Shown: positions 1-10,523, counted from the stretch's first letter. The stretch: 64,000 bases of DNA from Diplonema papillatum (GCA_030068145.1 JAPJBO010000892.1:1-64000); one strand, 5' to 3'. A program made the numbers and translations. The notes: generated from the sequence alone by a model not told the origin.

Positions 1-2
1 TC

Positions 3-1313
3 GAAGCCGAAACGATCACACAGCAGTGGAAGCACAGCAGCGAATTGTGGAACGCCATGCATTGGTGGCTAAGCAGACTTCGATGGGCGCACGTCGGCTC
101 GGAGCACGCGGTGACTTTCATGGAGCTCGCCATTGACTTCGAGAACACGACGGGTATGCGACTGCCGGAGGTGGCGAACCGACGAATCCAGCCGCCGGCA
201 GCTTCAGCAGTTAAGCCGACAACAGCCCGAGAGGTACTACCACGGAGCGAGACGACGGCAGGCCTGTGCCTGTACTTTGATGGCGGCTCGCGACAGAACG
301 GAACTGCATTGGCAGTAGCCGGGGCCGGAGCAGTACTGTACAAGGACGGAAGGAAGATGGCAGAAGCGAAGATTCCTCTGGGACGTGTCACCAACAACGT
401 GGCGGAGTTCAACGGATTGATTGCAGGCATACAACTGCTCAGGGAGCAGCCGCAGAACGTGGAAGGGCCGGTAAGGGTCAGGGGCGACTCGCAAGTAGTG
501 ATAGGCCCGGTAAATGGGACGGCCGTGTGCAACTCCATCCTGCGACCGTATTTCTTGCAAGCGACGGCGAACATGGCCGACCTATCGCCGCGATTTTCGT
601 TCAACCTGGAACACGTGCTTCGGAGAAGGAACATCGACGCGGACGCGTTGAGCAACGCGGCCATGGACATGGTCCAAGCAGAAACCGGTGCGCAAGTAGG
701 GACAGTAAACGCGCAATACGATGCCTACAGGAACAGCGCACTGGCGAAAAGCCAGTCCCTACGAGCAGTCACCAGCGTGGTGACACGGATCAGTGGCGTA
801 GCATGGCATTGTGGGCACGTGGCCAATGTCACCAGCGCCACAGCGCTGGGCGGCGGGGTCATGCAAGGCATTTCGTGCCGGGCAGAACTCGCCCCACAAA
901 CCGAAGCAGTGTTGCTGGCAATGAGCCAATGGAACCCGACCGCAGACGCGATGGCACAGTCGAACCCGTTTGTAAAGGCGCATGAGACATGGGCGGCGAG
1001 CGTACACCCGGAGCAATTCTACAAGGCGACGTGGGAGAAAGCAGCAGATTGGAAGGGAAGGCAGCAGGAGAAGGGTACAAGCAGTCAGCGATCCCGACCA
1101 GCGGCGAGGCGAGCCGTGAATACGACAGCGAGATGTGCGAGGCATGACGCGCCTCGGTGCAGCGCATGCAAAAGGCGACGACTACCCCCGGCGACTTGCT
1201 GCGCCATGCAGCACATGGGCCACGAAGCAGGAAGCCTAGATCAAACAAGGCTGCAGTTCCGAACACCGCGCGGACACCGCGAGCAGACGGCAGGAGCATC
1301 AGCTGTGACGTGA
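3..1313 (+). CDS. Retroelement ORF, 3' part, with ribonuclease H domain (5' partial)
   Basis: The frame is open from the left edge of the window, so the start lies outside it. Counting from the codon at 45, a type I RNase H domain spans about residues 73-210. All four expected acidic residues are present: D79 in YFDGGSR, E121 in NNVAEFNGL, D148 in VRGDSQVVIG and D200 in NIDADALSN. This enzyme degrades the RNA strand of RNA:DNA hybrids during reverse transcription. The DGGSR and AEFNGL motifs resemble RNase H domains that follow the reverse transcriptase in protist retroelements. About 200 more residues follow the domain, with a His/Cys stretch (WHCGHV) near 805-830. No reverse transcriptase is visible because the element is cut by the window edge. 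The catalytic residues are intact, so the copy may be young. A domesticated RNase H is the alternative. Confidence 0.7.
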   Translation, partial: EAETITQQWKHSSELWNAMHWWLSRLRWAHVGSEHAVTFMELAIDFENTTGMRLPEVANRRIQPPAASAVKPTTAREVLPRSETTAGLCLYFDGGSRQNGTALAVAGAGAVLYKDGRKMAEAKIPLGRVTNNVAEFNGLIAGIQLLREQPQNVEGPVRVRGDSQVVIGPVNGTAVCNSILRPYFLQATANMADLSPRFSFNLEHVLRRRNIDADALSNAAMDMVQAETGAQVGTVNAQYDAYRNSALAKSQSLRAVTSVVTRISGVAWHCGHVANVTSATALGGGVMQGISCRAELAPQTEAVLLAMSQWNPTADAMAQSNPFVKAHETWAASVHPEQFYKATWEKAADWKGRQQEKGTSSQRSRPAARRAVNTTARCARHDAPRCSACKRRRLPPATCCAMQHMGHEAGSLDQTRLQFRTPRGHREQTAGASAVT

Positions 1314-1368
1314 GAAAGCTAAAAGCCTGGGCTATATTCCGCAGCAGGGGTTACCCATAATTGAATTC

Positions 1369-1390
1369 CACACACACACACACACACACA
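1369..1390. repeat. (CA)n microsatellite
   Basis: About 11 CA units lie between the retroelement ORF and the UBX gene. They fall just upstream of the first ATG of that gene at 1415. Confidence 0.9.
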
Positions 1391-1414
1391 GGAAAGGAAA
1401 ACCCCCAACTGTAC

Positions 1415-2727
1415 ATGCGAGGCCGTGAGATGCTTGCAGCTGCCCATTCCACTGCCGTTGCAGCTCTCGATTTGTTTGGCTGTGGAGACCTCATTCGTGG
1501 AGCCGGAAATGAAAGCATAAAAGATCTCCTTGTCGCGGCAGGAGCAAGTGTGGAGGCTGTCCAACAGCTGAGGTTTTATGATGGGAGCCTTCAGGCCGCC
1601 GAGCGTGAAGCGAAGGACCAACACAAGTTCGTGGCAGCTGTGCTGTTTCCACCAGAGCATGACCGAGCAACCGAGTTCGCTCGTGCGCTTGGCAGTGAAG
1701 TTGTGAAAGCAGCTTTGCAAGAGTACATTCTGTGGGGTGCTTCAGTCCACACACAAGCAGGTGTTTATCTTTGCTGGTACTTGCGAAATGCGTACAAGTT
1801 TCCATTGATTGCAGTTTTGTACATGCACCACAATGACGCCGTTGTTATGGAAGTCGTGCAAGGAGTTTTTGATCCATCAGAGATAGCGGGGAAGTTGAGA
1901 ACTTGTCAAGACACCGCCGGAGCGCTCTTGGTGACTCAACGGGCGGATCGCATGGAATCGATTGCTCGTCGTCGATTGCAAGAAGAGCAAGAAAGAGAAT
2001 TGAGGGACGCGGAGGAAATCGATAGGGCAAGAGCATTGGAGAGGGAGAAAGAGAGCGAACGACTGAGGGAACTGCAAAAAAGGGAGGAAGATGCAAGAAA
2101 AGCGGCCGACGAGGAGGCTCAAAGGCTCCAGCGAGAAGAAGACGAACGGCTAAAACGATTGCAGGATCTAAGAGAACGCAAACGACAAGAGCTCGGCGAT
2201 GAGCCTGCTCCGGACGAACCTGAGGTGGCATCTATCCGTGTTTTGATGCTTGATGGTACACCAACCGTCCGACGATTCCGAAGGTCGGATACCATCGCTC
2301 GCATCTCGGACTTCGTAATTACGCATGATTCGTACACTGGCCAAGAATTCGACATGTCAACCACGTTTCCGATAAAGGTATTGCTTCTGATGACAACAAT
2401 CCAACCCAGCATGAGCCTTGTCCACTTTTAACTTGCCTCATCTTTGCAGGTAGTCCTTCAGTATCACCGTCGTGTTCTGAAGCGGATCAAGAACCCCCGC
2501 TCGACGGCAGGGTTGTCATGTCGTACAAGAAACTGTTCGTGTTGTGCCCCAGCAGTCCAGATCGAGAAGTTCACTCACCTCGGTCCTGCAATCGCTGGCC
2601 CCAGCGATTGCACATCTGCAAGTTGACCAAACCAACACAGGTGCTCTCGCCGACGACCACCATTCAAGCGGCACAACTCTTTCCTCGGGCTGTAGTGGTC
2701 GCAAAGGAAGTTTTACCGCAAGCATAG
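1415..2727 (+). CDS. UBXD8/FAF2-like protein: UAS domain, coiled coil and UBX domain (spliced)
   Basis: The family anchors p97/Cdc48 at the ER and lipid droplets in protein degradation. The first ATG of the frame is at 1415. A thioredoxin-like UAS domain fills about residues 30-190, a highly charged coiled coil about 190-270, and a UBX domain starts near 275 and runs to TTFPIK. The order and spacing match FAF2/UBXD8, but the N-terminal UBA domain and membrane hairpin are missing; they may lie in an unseen upstream exon. A GT-AG intron is likely at 2378-2449. Spliced that way, the continuing frame does not look like the end of a UBX domain, whereas the frame of 2452-2727 does: it has SEADQEPPL, then LFVL, which aligns with the last strand of the family. 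A frameshift, a very short alternative intron or an assembly indel must lie between them. The identity is secure; the 3' structure is not. Confidence 0.72.
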
Positions 2728-4094
2728 CGACAATTATTGAAGCAGGGAGTTGACGGTTGCTGTTGGCACTTCACGTTGTGTTCTAGCACCTTGTGCCAGC
2801 TGCATTGCCTGCTAGGGGCGGACCTTTTCCCTTACATGACATACCTTATTTCCGGATAGACTTATCAACCAACTTTCTTGTGCAAGCAACCTGGGACGAG
2901 TGAACTTCGATCCCGCTGCCGGCTGCCAAGTCTTGAAGTAGCTTTATGACATTCGGAAGAATAACAGCCCAACACGTGCTTGCGTGCAGTCCGCTCCCGC
3001 GCTCGTCAGCCTATGTACTGCCTTCGTATCCTTGCCGCTCTAGCACCAACGCCGGTGCGTCGCAGTTCTAGCTTTCTCTTGGTTAATGGCGCACCAGTCG
3101 CTCATTTTCTGGTCTGCCCTTACGTTTCCTGAGAACTAAGGTGAACCGTGTGATTGCGTTGCTGAAGTTCGCGTTATGGTCCTAGGGTCAGCCCGAATGC
3201 ACTATCACCGCAAGATGATTCGTTTATCCCAAAACAGAGTCGGTACCACTGTGACATCATCAACTCTCTCTAGGGGTCGAGCTGAGTATTGAGCACCCCA
3301 AGGCGCGGACAAGCACCAGGGTCGCGATATTCTGCAAAGTTCGCAAAGTTGCAAACCAGGGGATTAGCTTCTATATCCACATTTGGACTGTCAGTCCAAA
3401 TTTGGAAAGGCCGCCGAGAAAAAAAGAAGTAAAAAATGGGACTACACCACCACCAAGCCCCGGCAGAGTGGCCAATGTGCAATCTGAGGCCTGTCGTGAA
3501 GATACGTCGCGTCGCGCTGTATTGAGCCTATTTCCTGGCCTGCAGGTCTTTCGAAGAATTTGGCAAATACAATGTATCGAATGGGTCGGCGGGTGTGTGA
3601 GGCAACTTCTGTTCGCGCTGCCCTGGCGACAGGGTGGTGGAGGAGGGAGCAAGCTAGCTTGGATGTCTGTGCATGATGGATACCGTTTCTTCGGGCCTGG
3701 AAATTTGGTGTACCATACCGTTTTTTTCCGGCTCGCTACGCGAGCCGAAAAATTGATTATTAGTATTTGAGGAACACTGAGTGGAGATCACCACTACACT
3801 ACATTAGAGGGCCACACATGTTACGACCATTAGTTAGAGTGCGTAGTGTGTAACTCCATTCTTCTACTGTACTCAGAGACAAGATGTTGTGGTACCGGGG
3901 GTTCCAGTCGACAAACTGGCTGCGACACTAGGCCGGAGAGGTGGCAGAGACCCGTGCAACACTGGCAGGTGAGCCCCCTAAGTGCAATAACTGCTGAAAA
4001 ACAGTGAAAACGCAAAAAGCCGTTAGCGGTCCAAATTTGGAAAATGGGCTGGAGACCAAGCTAATGCCCTGTGCAAACCCCGAAAAAAAATGCC
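2728..4094. other. Intergenic DNA without a supported gene
   Basis: I see no coding region here. It holds a near-perfect palindrome at 3376-3406 built on the arm GTCCAAATTTGGA. That 13-mer recurs at about 4029. A small hairpin sits at 3729-3747, and one copy of a dispersed repeat lies at 3759-3875. Confidence 0.6.
3759..3875 (+). repeat. Dispersed short repeat, copy 1 (mate at 13222-13328)
   Basis: About 110 bp are shared with 13222-13328 in the same orientation. Both copies contain the blocks GAACACTGAGTGGAGAT and GAGTGCGTAGTGTGTAAC, with a few substitutions and small indels. It has no coding potential and may be a fragment of a non-autonomous element. Confidence 0.8.
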
Positions 4095-4158
4095 GAACCG
4101 GGTAAAACCTGGGACACCCAGCCCCATTTTTGGGGGTGTCCCAGGTTTTACCCGGTTC
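4095..4158. repeat. Perfect 25 bp inverted repeat (hairpin)
   Basis: The arms at 4095-4119 and 4134-4158 are exact reverse complements, separated by 14 bp. The loop itself contains the complementary blocks CCCCA and TGGGG, so the whole 64 bp can fold almost completely. It resembles the core of a foldback element or MITE. Confidence 0.85.
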
Positions 4159-4562
4159 AACATGAATCCAATTACGGTAATCAATTTCTAATTCGTGAAG
4201 ACCGCCAAATCCGTGAACAGATAATTAATTCCTTCACGAAACGGAAATTCACAAAACTCATGATTTACAGGGCCTCACCACCAAAAGCACCCCCTGAACT
4301 GTCTGCCCCCGACCTCTTTGCGCTGGCAGCTGTCAGGCAGCAGGACCAGGTGATCGTCAGTACAGCCCCCGCGAAGAAGTGTGTCGATTTATCGGAATCA
4401 GCGGTCGGTGAAACGTAAAGCGTTTAAAGAACTCTCTCAGCGACTGATACCAAGGTCATCGAACCGCTACATCGGGCGTTCGTGGTATACCCATTCCACA
4501 CGGTGTGCTCCAGCACCCGATGGGGGAGTAGGGAGTACTGTGCGGTCGAAATGGCGGGTGTA

Positions 4563-4643
4563 CCCGCAAATCCAGTATGCCACACCCGCAAATCCAGTGT
4601 GAAATCCAGTGTGCCACACCCGCAAATCCAGTGTGAAATCCAG
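4563..4643 (+). repeat. Short tandem repeat
   Basis: The core ACCCGCAAATCCAGT is repeated three times, and the half-unit GTGTGAAATCCAG twice. A diverged version of the preceding block (GTGCTCCAGCA ... CTGTGCGGTCGA) recurs at about 5970-6015. Confidence 0.75.
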
Positions 4644-4879
4644 AAGAGCCGTTCTCCTTTTGTACGCGTCTGCGCGGATCGACTTGTTCGCTCGGGTTGC
4701 GGGAACTCTCTTTTGTCGGCGGCGACGCGTCAGGCTTTCCGGGCGTTTGAATATTATCGCTTCTGTTTGTGCGTGCGATAGTTGCATAATGCTTCGTCCG
4801 ACCAATTTTCCATCGCCCGTATTACCCAGCGCACGTTTTTCGCCATCTCCGCCGTCGTTCTGCCCGTCGCTACTGCGCC

Positions 4880-5666
4880 TACATCATCGGCGAAGGGCGA
4901 GGCCGTTGCGTCCTTCAGTTTCGCCAGGTAGGAAGAGTATCCAGTACTGACCCTTGAGGAACACCGCTCTCGAGTTTTGCCGAGGCGCCGTATTCGCCGT
5001 TACTCGGACGATCGAGTTCCGGTCCTTCAGGAAGGACTCCACCCATCGAATGGGTTTCAGCAGGATGCCCCGCTTCACCATCTGGTTCTCTAGGGGCGCG
5101 TGGTCAACTGTGTCGAAAGCACGCGCCAGGTCGAAGACGAGCAGCATGTGAATCGGCCTTTGTTCCGGTTGATTGCCGCGTGCCTGTGTAGCCGCTGGTA
5201 GGGAACACTCGCATTGCTCCAAGATGCGTTGCAGAGCGGAGTCGCATCCCTTCGCCTAGGCATTTGTAGGCCAGATGGCAAAGCCCTTCCGGGTCCAAGC
5301 TCGTCTTCTTCTTCAGCGTCTCGATCGCTCTGTCTACCTGCTGCAAGGTGATGGGCGTATCGGCTTCGGACTGCGCGTTTGCCGTAGACGGCTTCCACTG
5401 TTACCTAGAAGGCCCCAGTAGTCCGCCTCATTTTGTGTACGCCTTCCCCGTTTCTTCGTTGTCTTCTTTTTGCATCCTTTTAAATGCTTCCGGCGTGAGA
5501 GGGATGTCAGTGTTTTCGTCCACCACGATTTCGGTGGTTGTTGCCCGATGTCACCGGGACGTTTCGTCTGATGGCCCCTCTCATCCGGTCGTTCAATGTT
5601 GTCGGTGAGGTGCTGCGGGTCATCCGTATACCGTTCGCGCTCGGTCTGGGACCAGGTGCTGCCCAT
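4880..5666 (-). pseudogene. Non-LTR retrotransposon reverse transcriptase relic
   Basis: On the minus strand the frame at 5222-4884 encodes LLVFDLARAFDTVDHAPL followed by KDRNSIVRV. These match reverse transcriptase motifs of LINE elements, where the FDLARAFD aspartate is catalytic. The preceding stretch back to about 5666 has the look of the endonuclease-to-RT linker, but it is spread over three frames, so several frameshifts have occurred. The YxDD box and everything 3' of it are missing. It is a dead fragment, and it does not belong to the DIRS-like element downstream. Confidence 0.7.
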
Positions 5667-5839
5667 ACCAAGAGTTTACTAAAAAGTGCGCCAAATATCG
5701 GCCTAGATTTGGCAGATGGACCAGGGGCTGAAGGAGCGCTGTCGAAGACAGCTTACTTCCCAATGGCTGGACTCCACCGTGTTCACTCATAGGCCCGTCA
5801 TGCAGCAGCCAGAAGGCCGGGCTGGCCTCACACAGTCCC

Positions 5840-6132
5840 ACACATGCATACGTATGCAGCCGTATGCGTATGCATATTTTCAAATCTGCATACGCATACG
5901 CATACGCATACGCATGCGTATGCACGTATGCAGCCAGCCCATGCAGCCTGGGGGGGGGTTGCAATTGCACGGTGTGCTCCAGCATCGAGTGAAACTGTGC
6001 GGTCGATTTTGCGGGTGTGCATAGCCGTATGCATACATATGCATAGCCGTATGCAGCGCTGTATGCGTATGCGTATGCGTATGCGTATGCAGGTTTGGGT
6101 GCATACGCGTATGCAGCCGTATGCAGCCACCA
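5840..6132. repeat. ATGCGT/GCATAC hexanucleotide microsatellite in two blocks
   Basis: Blocks at about 5840-5935 and 6018-6132 consist of GCATAC and its complement GTATGC, mixed with CAGCC. Because the unit and its complement alternate, each block is self-complementary and the two blocks can also pair with each other. Confidence 0.85.
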
Positions 6133-6284
6133 TAGGGATGATAAAATACAACCCCAGTTTCAGGGGAATTTAGAAACCCGGTTTCCCGGTTTTCGAAACC
6201 GGGGTTTTCCGGTTTCGGGTTTTCAAAAAATAGATAGCTATTTATCTACAGTAGATAATGGCCCATTATACTGTAGATAGGTCG

Positions 6285-6320
6285 TTTTATGTGCAAAGCA
6301 CCTCATTTGAGTCACTCCCA
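6285..6320 (+). repeat. Left inverted terminal repeat of the DIRS-like element
   Basis: It begins TTTTATGTGCAAAGCACC and is the reverse complement of 10487-10523 apart from one small indel region. Confidence 0.8.
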
Positions 6321-6404
6321 AGAAAAGATTCAGCGTTCCTGTTTGGTAAATTTCGTTCCCTGCCGGGGCTTTACACGAAATTAGCTGACATTAAACTACC
6401 ATTA
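6321..6404 (+). repeat. Internal 84 bp direct repeat, left copy
   Basis: It is identical to 10299-10382 except for one C/G difference. The high identity contrasts with the decayed coding region between the copies. Confidence 0.88.
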
Positions 6405-6783
6405 AATTGCCTCCCTCGAGATGGGTCACTCGGAGCCGTGGTTCCCTTCTCATTCCGCTAATTTAACGTATGTTTAATGCGCACAGTTCTCTAACGGTTA
6501 CGGCCCTTAACTGGCCCACCAAGCTATGGGACAGAGCCGACCGGCGAAGTCTCCCTGCGCGTCGAGCCGTGGCCAAACGGTGGCGGCTTGCGCGGCGGCA
6601 ACAACCACACAGACTCTAAGCACTGGCGGGCGCAACAGTTGCGAATGCTGGCCGTCGGGGCCGCTCACCTCGCATGTCTAGTGGGATTCACCCAATGGCA
6701 CGTATCCCAATGGACCTTGGCGTGAGAACGAACGAAAGGAGCGCCGCAGATGCCCTGCGTCTTCTCTTTCCTCCTCTCACGGC

Positions 6784-8900
6784 TCAGGCGACGCGGAAGC
6801 CTACCAGGCCGGACAGACTGCCCCCGAGCACATCCGCGATCGCTTCGTCGACGATCCGTTGTTCTACGTCCCTTCTCTTGGGTCGTAGACCCTTAAATGG
6901 AATATCCGCCCAGGCATGGTTGAGCCGGCTGGGAAGGTCAGAGAGGTTGTCCTCCCCCGGTACCCTCTCGAACCACGCATCGCCTCTGGACCTAGCTAGA
7001 CGCTCCCAGAACGCATGAACCGGAAGAAGAAGCTCTTTAGCCTTTGTCCGCCCTTGTATCAGGCTGCCCAGCACGATGCTGTTGTCAACCCAGACTGAGA
7101 CGGTGAAGTCGAATCTGTCATTGAACCACAGGGAGAACGCAACCGAGACTCGAGGTGGTGGATCTGCAGCTCTGAGCCCGCCGGGGGGACAGGATGCGCG
7201 AAGTATTCGACCGCGGTAGGAAAGCCATCTACGACCGTAGCTAAGACCGCGCCAAGACCGAAGAGGCAGACATCGGTGAAGAGGACAAATCTGGTGCCTA
7301 CGCCGGGCTGCACTAGACGAAGGGGCACAGATCTTCTGAAACACAACTCTCCTGCGGCCAGCGTGCTTGCCCACCATCTCACGGATGCTCGAAGATCGAC
7401 ACCTAACTTGAACCCTGCAAAAGTCGATGACGCATTGGAGCGCCTGTAGATCGGCTGGAGTGGCACGCGGCCAATCCTGCCGAAGAGCGCCGAAGTCGCG
7501 AAGGCGAGCTTACCTGCCAACGACGCAGCCTCCCCCGGCGACAAGGAATCGCGGCTCAGGATTCCCTCCAGCATGTGAATGAGACCCTGCCTCCTGGGCC
7601 CTGAGATTCCGACCTCACTGCTTCCGTTTTGATGGTAAACATCAAGCCGAGATGGCGAAAGTAGTTGTTTGCCGACGTCTTCTCCTCGTTGAATGACGTC
7701 CGAAGAATGTCCTGGAGAAGTTCCAGGACGTCAGTCAGCGCCCGATCGTCCGAGGCCAGGGTCGGGGCGGCGAAGTCGTCGTAATACTGGCACAACGGAA
7801 GCCGGAGCCCGCGGCGGACCAACCTCGCCAGGATCCTTGCGAAAGCGTTGTAGTGCACAACAGCCGCTGTCTCGCCGAAGGATAGCCGCTCCATCCGGAA
7901 GTACGCCACCTCACCATCCTCAGGGTTCTCCACGACGACGCACCTGCACAGCCTGTCGTTCCTGGCGCGCAACTGGCGGTACGCGTCCTTGTGGTCCAGA
8001 CCCACAGACCGGAACGTGGCGGCGGGGTCGTCCGAAAGCCACCCGCCTGGCCACCTCCACGTACACATCCGTCGTGTCCAACTTCACCGGCGTCGACATG
8101 TGGACGGACTTGTTCACCAGTGCCATGCGACCATCGTCGCAGGCCCGCTCCTTGATGCGGGAGCCCTCGTCGTCAAACTTCACTTGGCGAATCAGGAACC
8201 TCCTGAGATAGACGGCGTTAGCTGGGGGACGAACCGCTACCATATAACCGGCAGCAACCTCCTTCTGCACGGAGCGCCATATCGCCAGCCTGTTATCCTT
8301 GGAGTCGGAACGGATGGCCCGCACCGACCTCGCTAGAACGTCGCCCAGACGCCGGACCAACTCCTCCTCTGTCATCTCAGGTGCCCCGGGGGGTCCCGGA
8401 GTGTAGAGCCCTCCGTACCCGACCACGCCTGACATGGGGCAACCCGTCTTCAGGTGGAACAGGAGATCGTCAGCGCCTGAGATGCGCAGGTCGCGAAGCA
8501 TCTCGCCGAGTAGTTCGACGTGACAAGGATCTCCTTCGTGGGGCGACAGCTCGTCAGACCTCTTCCTCCAGCGAGCCAAGAACTGTGAGCGCATACGCTG
8601 CGCCTCATGAACCGGTGTTGCCGAGGAACAACTGATTGCGGCCTCCACTTCGCCATCGAGCTGGGGCATCTCCTTCACCGCTGGCATGGCGTCGAGAGCT
8701 TTCTCGGTGAAGGAGTGCCTCTTCAGAACATCCTGAATCTCGCCGGGCGACAGACGGCTGCGTGATGGTGGGATTCCGAAGACGCCCTCTTGCTGATTAA
8801 CAGAAACGGCAGAGCCGAGTCGGGTATGGTGCCGATGACTCGGTTGATGGTGGTGTGATGGTGGGATTCCGAAGACGCCCTCTTGCTGACTAACAGACAC
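6784..8900 (-). pseudogene. DIRS-like reverse transcriptase/RNase H, frameshifted
   Basis: Reading from 8900 down, four consecutive frames carry one protein. The first, to about 7920, is an N-terminal region ending near KLDTTDVYVEVARRV. The second, 8068-7556, holds the polymerase core with GLDHKDAYRQL, FGETAAVVHYNAFAR and the catalytic box YYDDF. The third, 7574-7059, holds the thumb and start of RNase H (FVLFTDVCLFGLGAVL). The fourth, 7377-6784, holds the RNase H end (WVDNSIVLGSLIQGRTKAKE and NLSDLPSRLN). The order, the YYDDF box and the RNase H layout are those of DIRS-like elements. At least three frameshifts break it, so no full protein can be made. Confidence 0.75.
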
Positions 8901-8948
8901 GGCAGAGCCGAGTCGGGTATGGTACCGATGACTCGGCTGATGGTGATG
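8763..8948. repeat. Two-copy 93 bp tandem duplication
   Basis: 8763-8855 and 8856-8948 are near identical (both contain GGATTCCGAAGACGCCCTCT). The duplication extends the N-terminal part of the broken element gene, duplicating the peptide QQEGVFGIPPS. Confidence 0.9.
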
Positions 8949-9030
8949 ACTTGATTCCTTGATAAGAATGGCCGGGGTCGGTTGATAGGCGTGGGGCAGG
9001 GGAAGGCGAAGATGTCATGTCACTTGGGAG

Positions 9031-9324
9031 TCAATTGCCCGTCTTAGACCTCTTCAGTAAAGCATCTTCTTCGGGCCTTGAGCCGTTCCGCTTACGATCA
9101 TGCCCGCGGGCTTGGTCCCTCGGCTGAGCTGCCGGTCGTGATCGGGACGGTCCGAGTCGAGCAGTAAGAAGGGACTTGCGTTCTTGCTGTGCTTGGGGAA
9201 GGCCCGGGCGCTCCGGAGTCCGCTGCCATCCGACCCGCCTTGCAGCGCCGAAACCCTGCCTTCCCAGAACTGCCCGAGCGACATCATTGACATTCCCTCC
9301 TTCCTGGTAGGAATCTGAAGCCAT
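9031..9324 (-). CDS. Small basic ORF of the DIRS-like element
   Basis: An ATG at 9324 opens a frame of about 97 residues, MASDSYQEGG onward. It is rich in Arg, Gln and Lys and ends at 9031, just upstream of the reverse transcriptase on the same strand. Position and composition would suit a gag-like or nuclear-localised first ORF. I recognise no domain, and a second frame (9404-9054) is also open, so this is tentative. Confidence 0.35.
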   Translation of the reverse strand: MASDSYQEGGNVNDVARAVLGRQGFGAARRVGWQRTPERPGLPQAQQERKSLLTARLGPSRSRPAAQPRDQARGHDRKRNGSRPEEDALLKRSKTGN

Positions 9325-9443
9325 ACCTCGCAACGGCCGCCTTGTCCGGAGAAACTCAGCCGGTTCATACAGAGATAAAAAGACACCTCAACACCTGGGC
9401 ACAATACCTGGAAGCAGAGCCGCGCCTAGGCTCGGGCGCAGGA

Positions 9444-10183
9444 GCAGGCCAAAAGAGACCACTATCAACCTGGAGGCCCGACTAAAGGAAGCAGGCCAAA
9501 AGAGACCACAATCAATCCTATTAGCCAGATCCCGTGGGATCTCGTCAGGAGCAGGCCAAAAGAGACCACAATCAACCTGGGAGCCGGCGTGTGCGGGCTT
9601 GGGCACAGGAGCAGGCCAAAAGAGACCACAATCAACCTGGAGGCCCGACTAAAGGAAGCAGGCCAAAAGAGACCACAATCAATCCTATTAGCCAGATCCC
9701 GTGGGATCTCGTCAGGAGCAGGCCAAAAGAGACCACAATCAACCTGGGAGCCGGCGTGTGCGGGCTTGGGCACAGGAGCAGGCCAAAAGAGACCACAATC
9801 AACCTGGAGGCCCGACTAAAGGAAGCAGGCCAAAAGAGACCACAATCAATCCTATTAGCCAGATCCCGTGGGATCTCGTCAGGAGCAGGCCAAAAGAGAC
9901 CACAATCAACCTGGGAGCCGGCGTGTGCGGGCTTGGGCACAGGAGCAGGCCAAAAGAGACCACAATCAACCTGGAGGCCCGACTAAAGGAAGCAGGCCAA
10001 AAGAGACCACAATCAATCCTATTAGCCAGATCCCGTGGGATCTCGTCAGGAGCAGGCCAAAAGAGACCACAATCAACCTGGGAGCCGGCGTGTACGGGCT
10101 TGGGCACAGGAGCAGGCCAAAAGAGACCACAATCAACCTGGAGGCCCGACTAAAGGAAGCAGGCCAAAAGAGACCACAATCAA
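9444..10183 (+). repeat. 167 bp minisatellite with fourteen 25 bp cores
   Basis: The 25 bp core beginning GCAGGCCAAAAGAGACCAC starts at 9444, 9491, 9551, 9611, 9658, 9718, 9778, 9825, 9885, 9945, 9992, 10052, 10112 and 10159. The gaps follow a strict 47-60-60 rhythm, giving a 167 bp higher-order unit. Because 167 is not a multiple of three and no stop occurs in several frames, the array appears as long false ORFs on both strands. It lies upstream of the element's genes and may act in its promoter region. Confidence 0.93.
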
Positions 10184-10298
10184 TCCTATTAGCCAGATCC
10201 CGTGGGATCCCCTCATCCAATCGCGTGTTCGACGCTGTTTCGAAATAAGGAGGTCAGTTCCGGAAAGCGACAGTTCCCGAAATGAACCAAACTAGGTA

Positions 10299-10382
10299 AG
10301 AAAAGATTCAGCGTTCGTGTTTGGTAAATTTCGTTCCCTGCCGGGGCTTTACACGAAATTAGCTGACATTAAACTACCATTA
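10299..10382 (+). repeat. Internal 84 bp direct repeat, right copy
   Basis: It is the mate of 6321-6404 with a single mismatch, and sits between the minisatellite and the right inverted end. Confidence 0.88.
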
Positions 10383-10486
10383 TTTTTCTTCATTTCCGAC
10401 TCCGGTTTCGCCACCCTGAGCCCCATTAATCGATTGTGCATAATGGGTCTGAGAGTGGCATAATGAGCTTTGGTTTGTGCATAGTG

Positions 10487-10523
10487 GGAGTGACGAAAAT
10501 GAGGTGCTTTGCACATAAAATAA
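10487..10523 (-). repeat. Right inverted terminal repeat of the DIRS-like element
   Basis: It is the reverse complement of 6285-6320, containing GAGGTGCTTTGCACATAAAA. Confidence 0.8.

Larger units (their letters stand above)
6285..10523 (-). mobile_element. Decayed DIRS-like retroelement with inverted termini and internal minisatellite
   Basis: An inverted repeat of about 36 bp bounds the unit at 6285-6320 and 10487-10523, 23-24 bp of it perfect. An 84 bp direct repeat with one mismatch lies just inside each end (6321-6404 and 10299-10382). Between them, on the minus strand, are a small basic ORF, a frameshifted reverse transcriptase/RNase H gene, and, upstream of these, a 167 bp minisatellite. 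Inverted ends combined with repeated internal segments fit DIRS-like elements better than LTR retrotransposons, which have only direct LTRs. I found no tyrosine recombinase, so that gene is lost, unrecognisable or never present. Confidence 0.65.

Noticed and set aside
4071..4418. 115-codon frame around the perfect hairpin
   Set aside because: It crosses both arms of a 25 bp inverted repeat and has no recognisable domain.
5844..6173. Open frames rich in His-Thr or Arg-Met
   Set aside because: They are translations of the ATGCGT/GCATAC microsatellite.
9444..10183. CRISPR-like array (25 bp repeats with 22 and 35 bp spacers)
   Set aside because: The spacers are themselves repeated in every unit and the sequence is eukaryotic. 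It is a higher-order minisatellite.
9534..10295. Open frames of 86-150 codons on both strands
   Set aside because: They are produced by the 167 bp repeat without stops, and the same peptide appears in successive overlapping frames.
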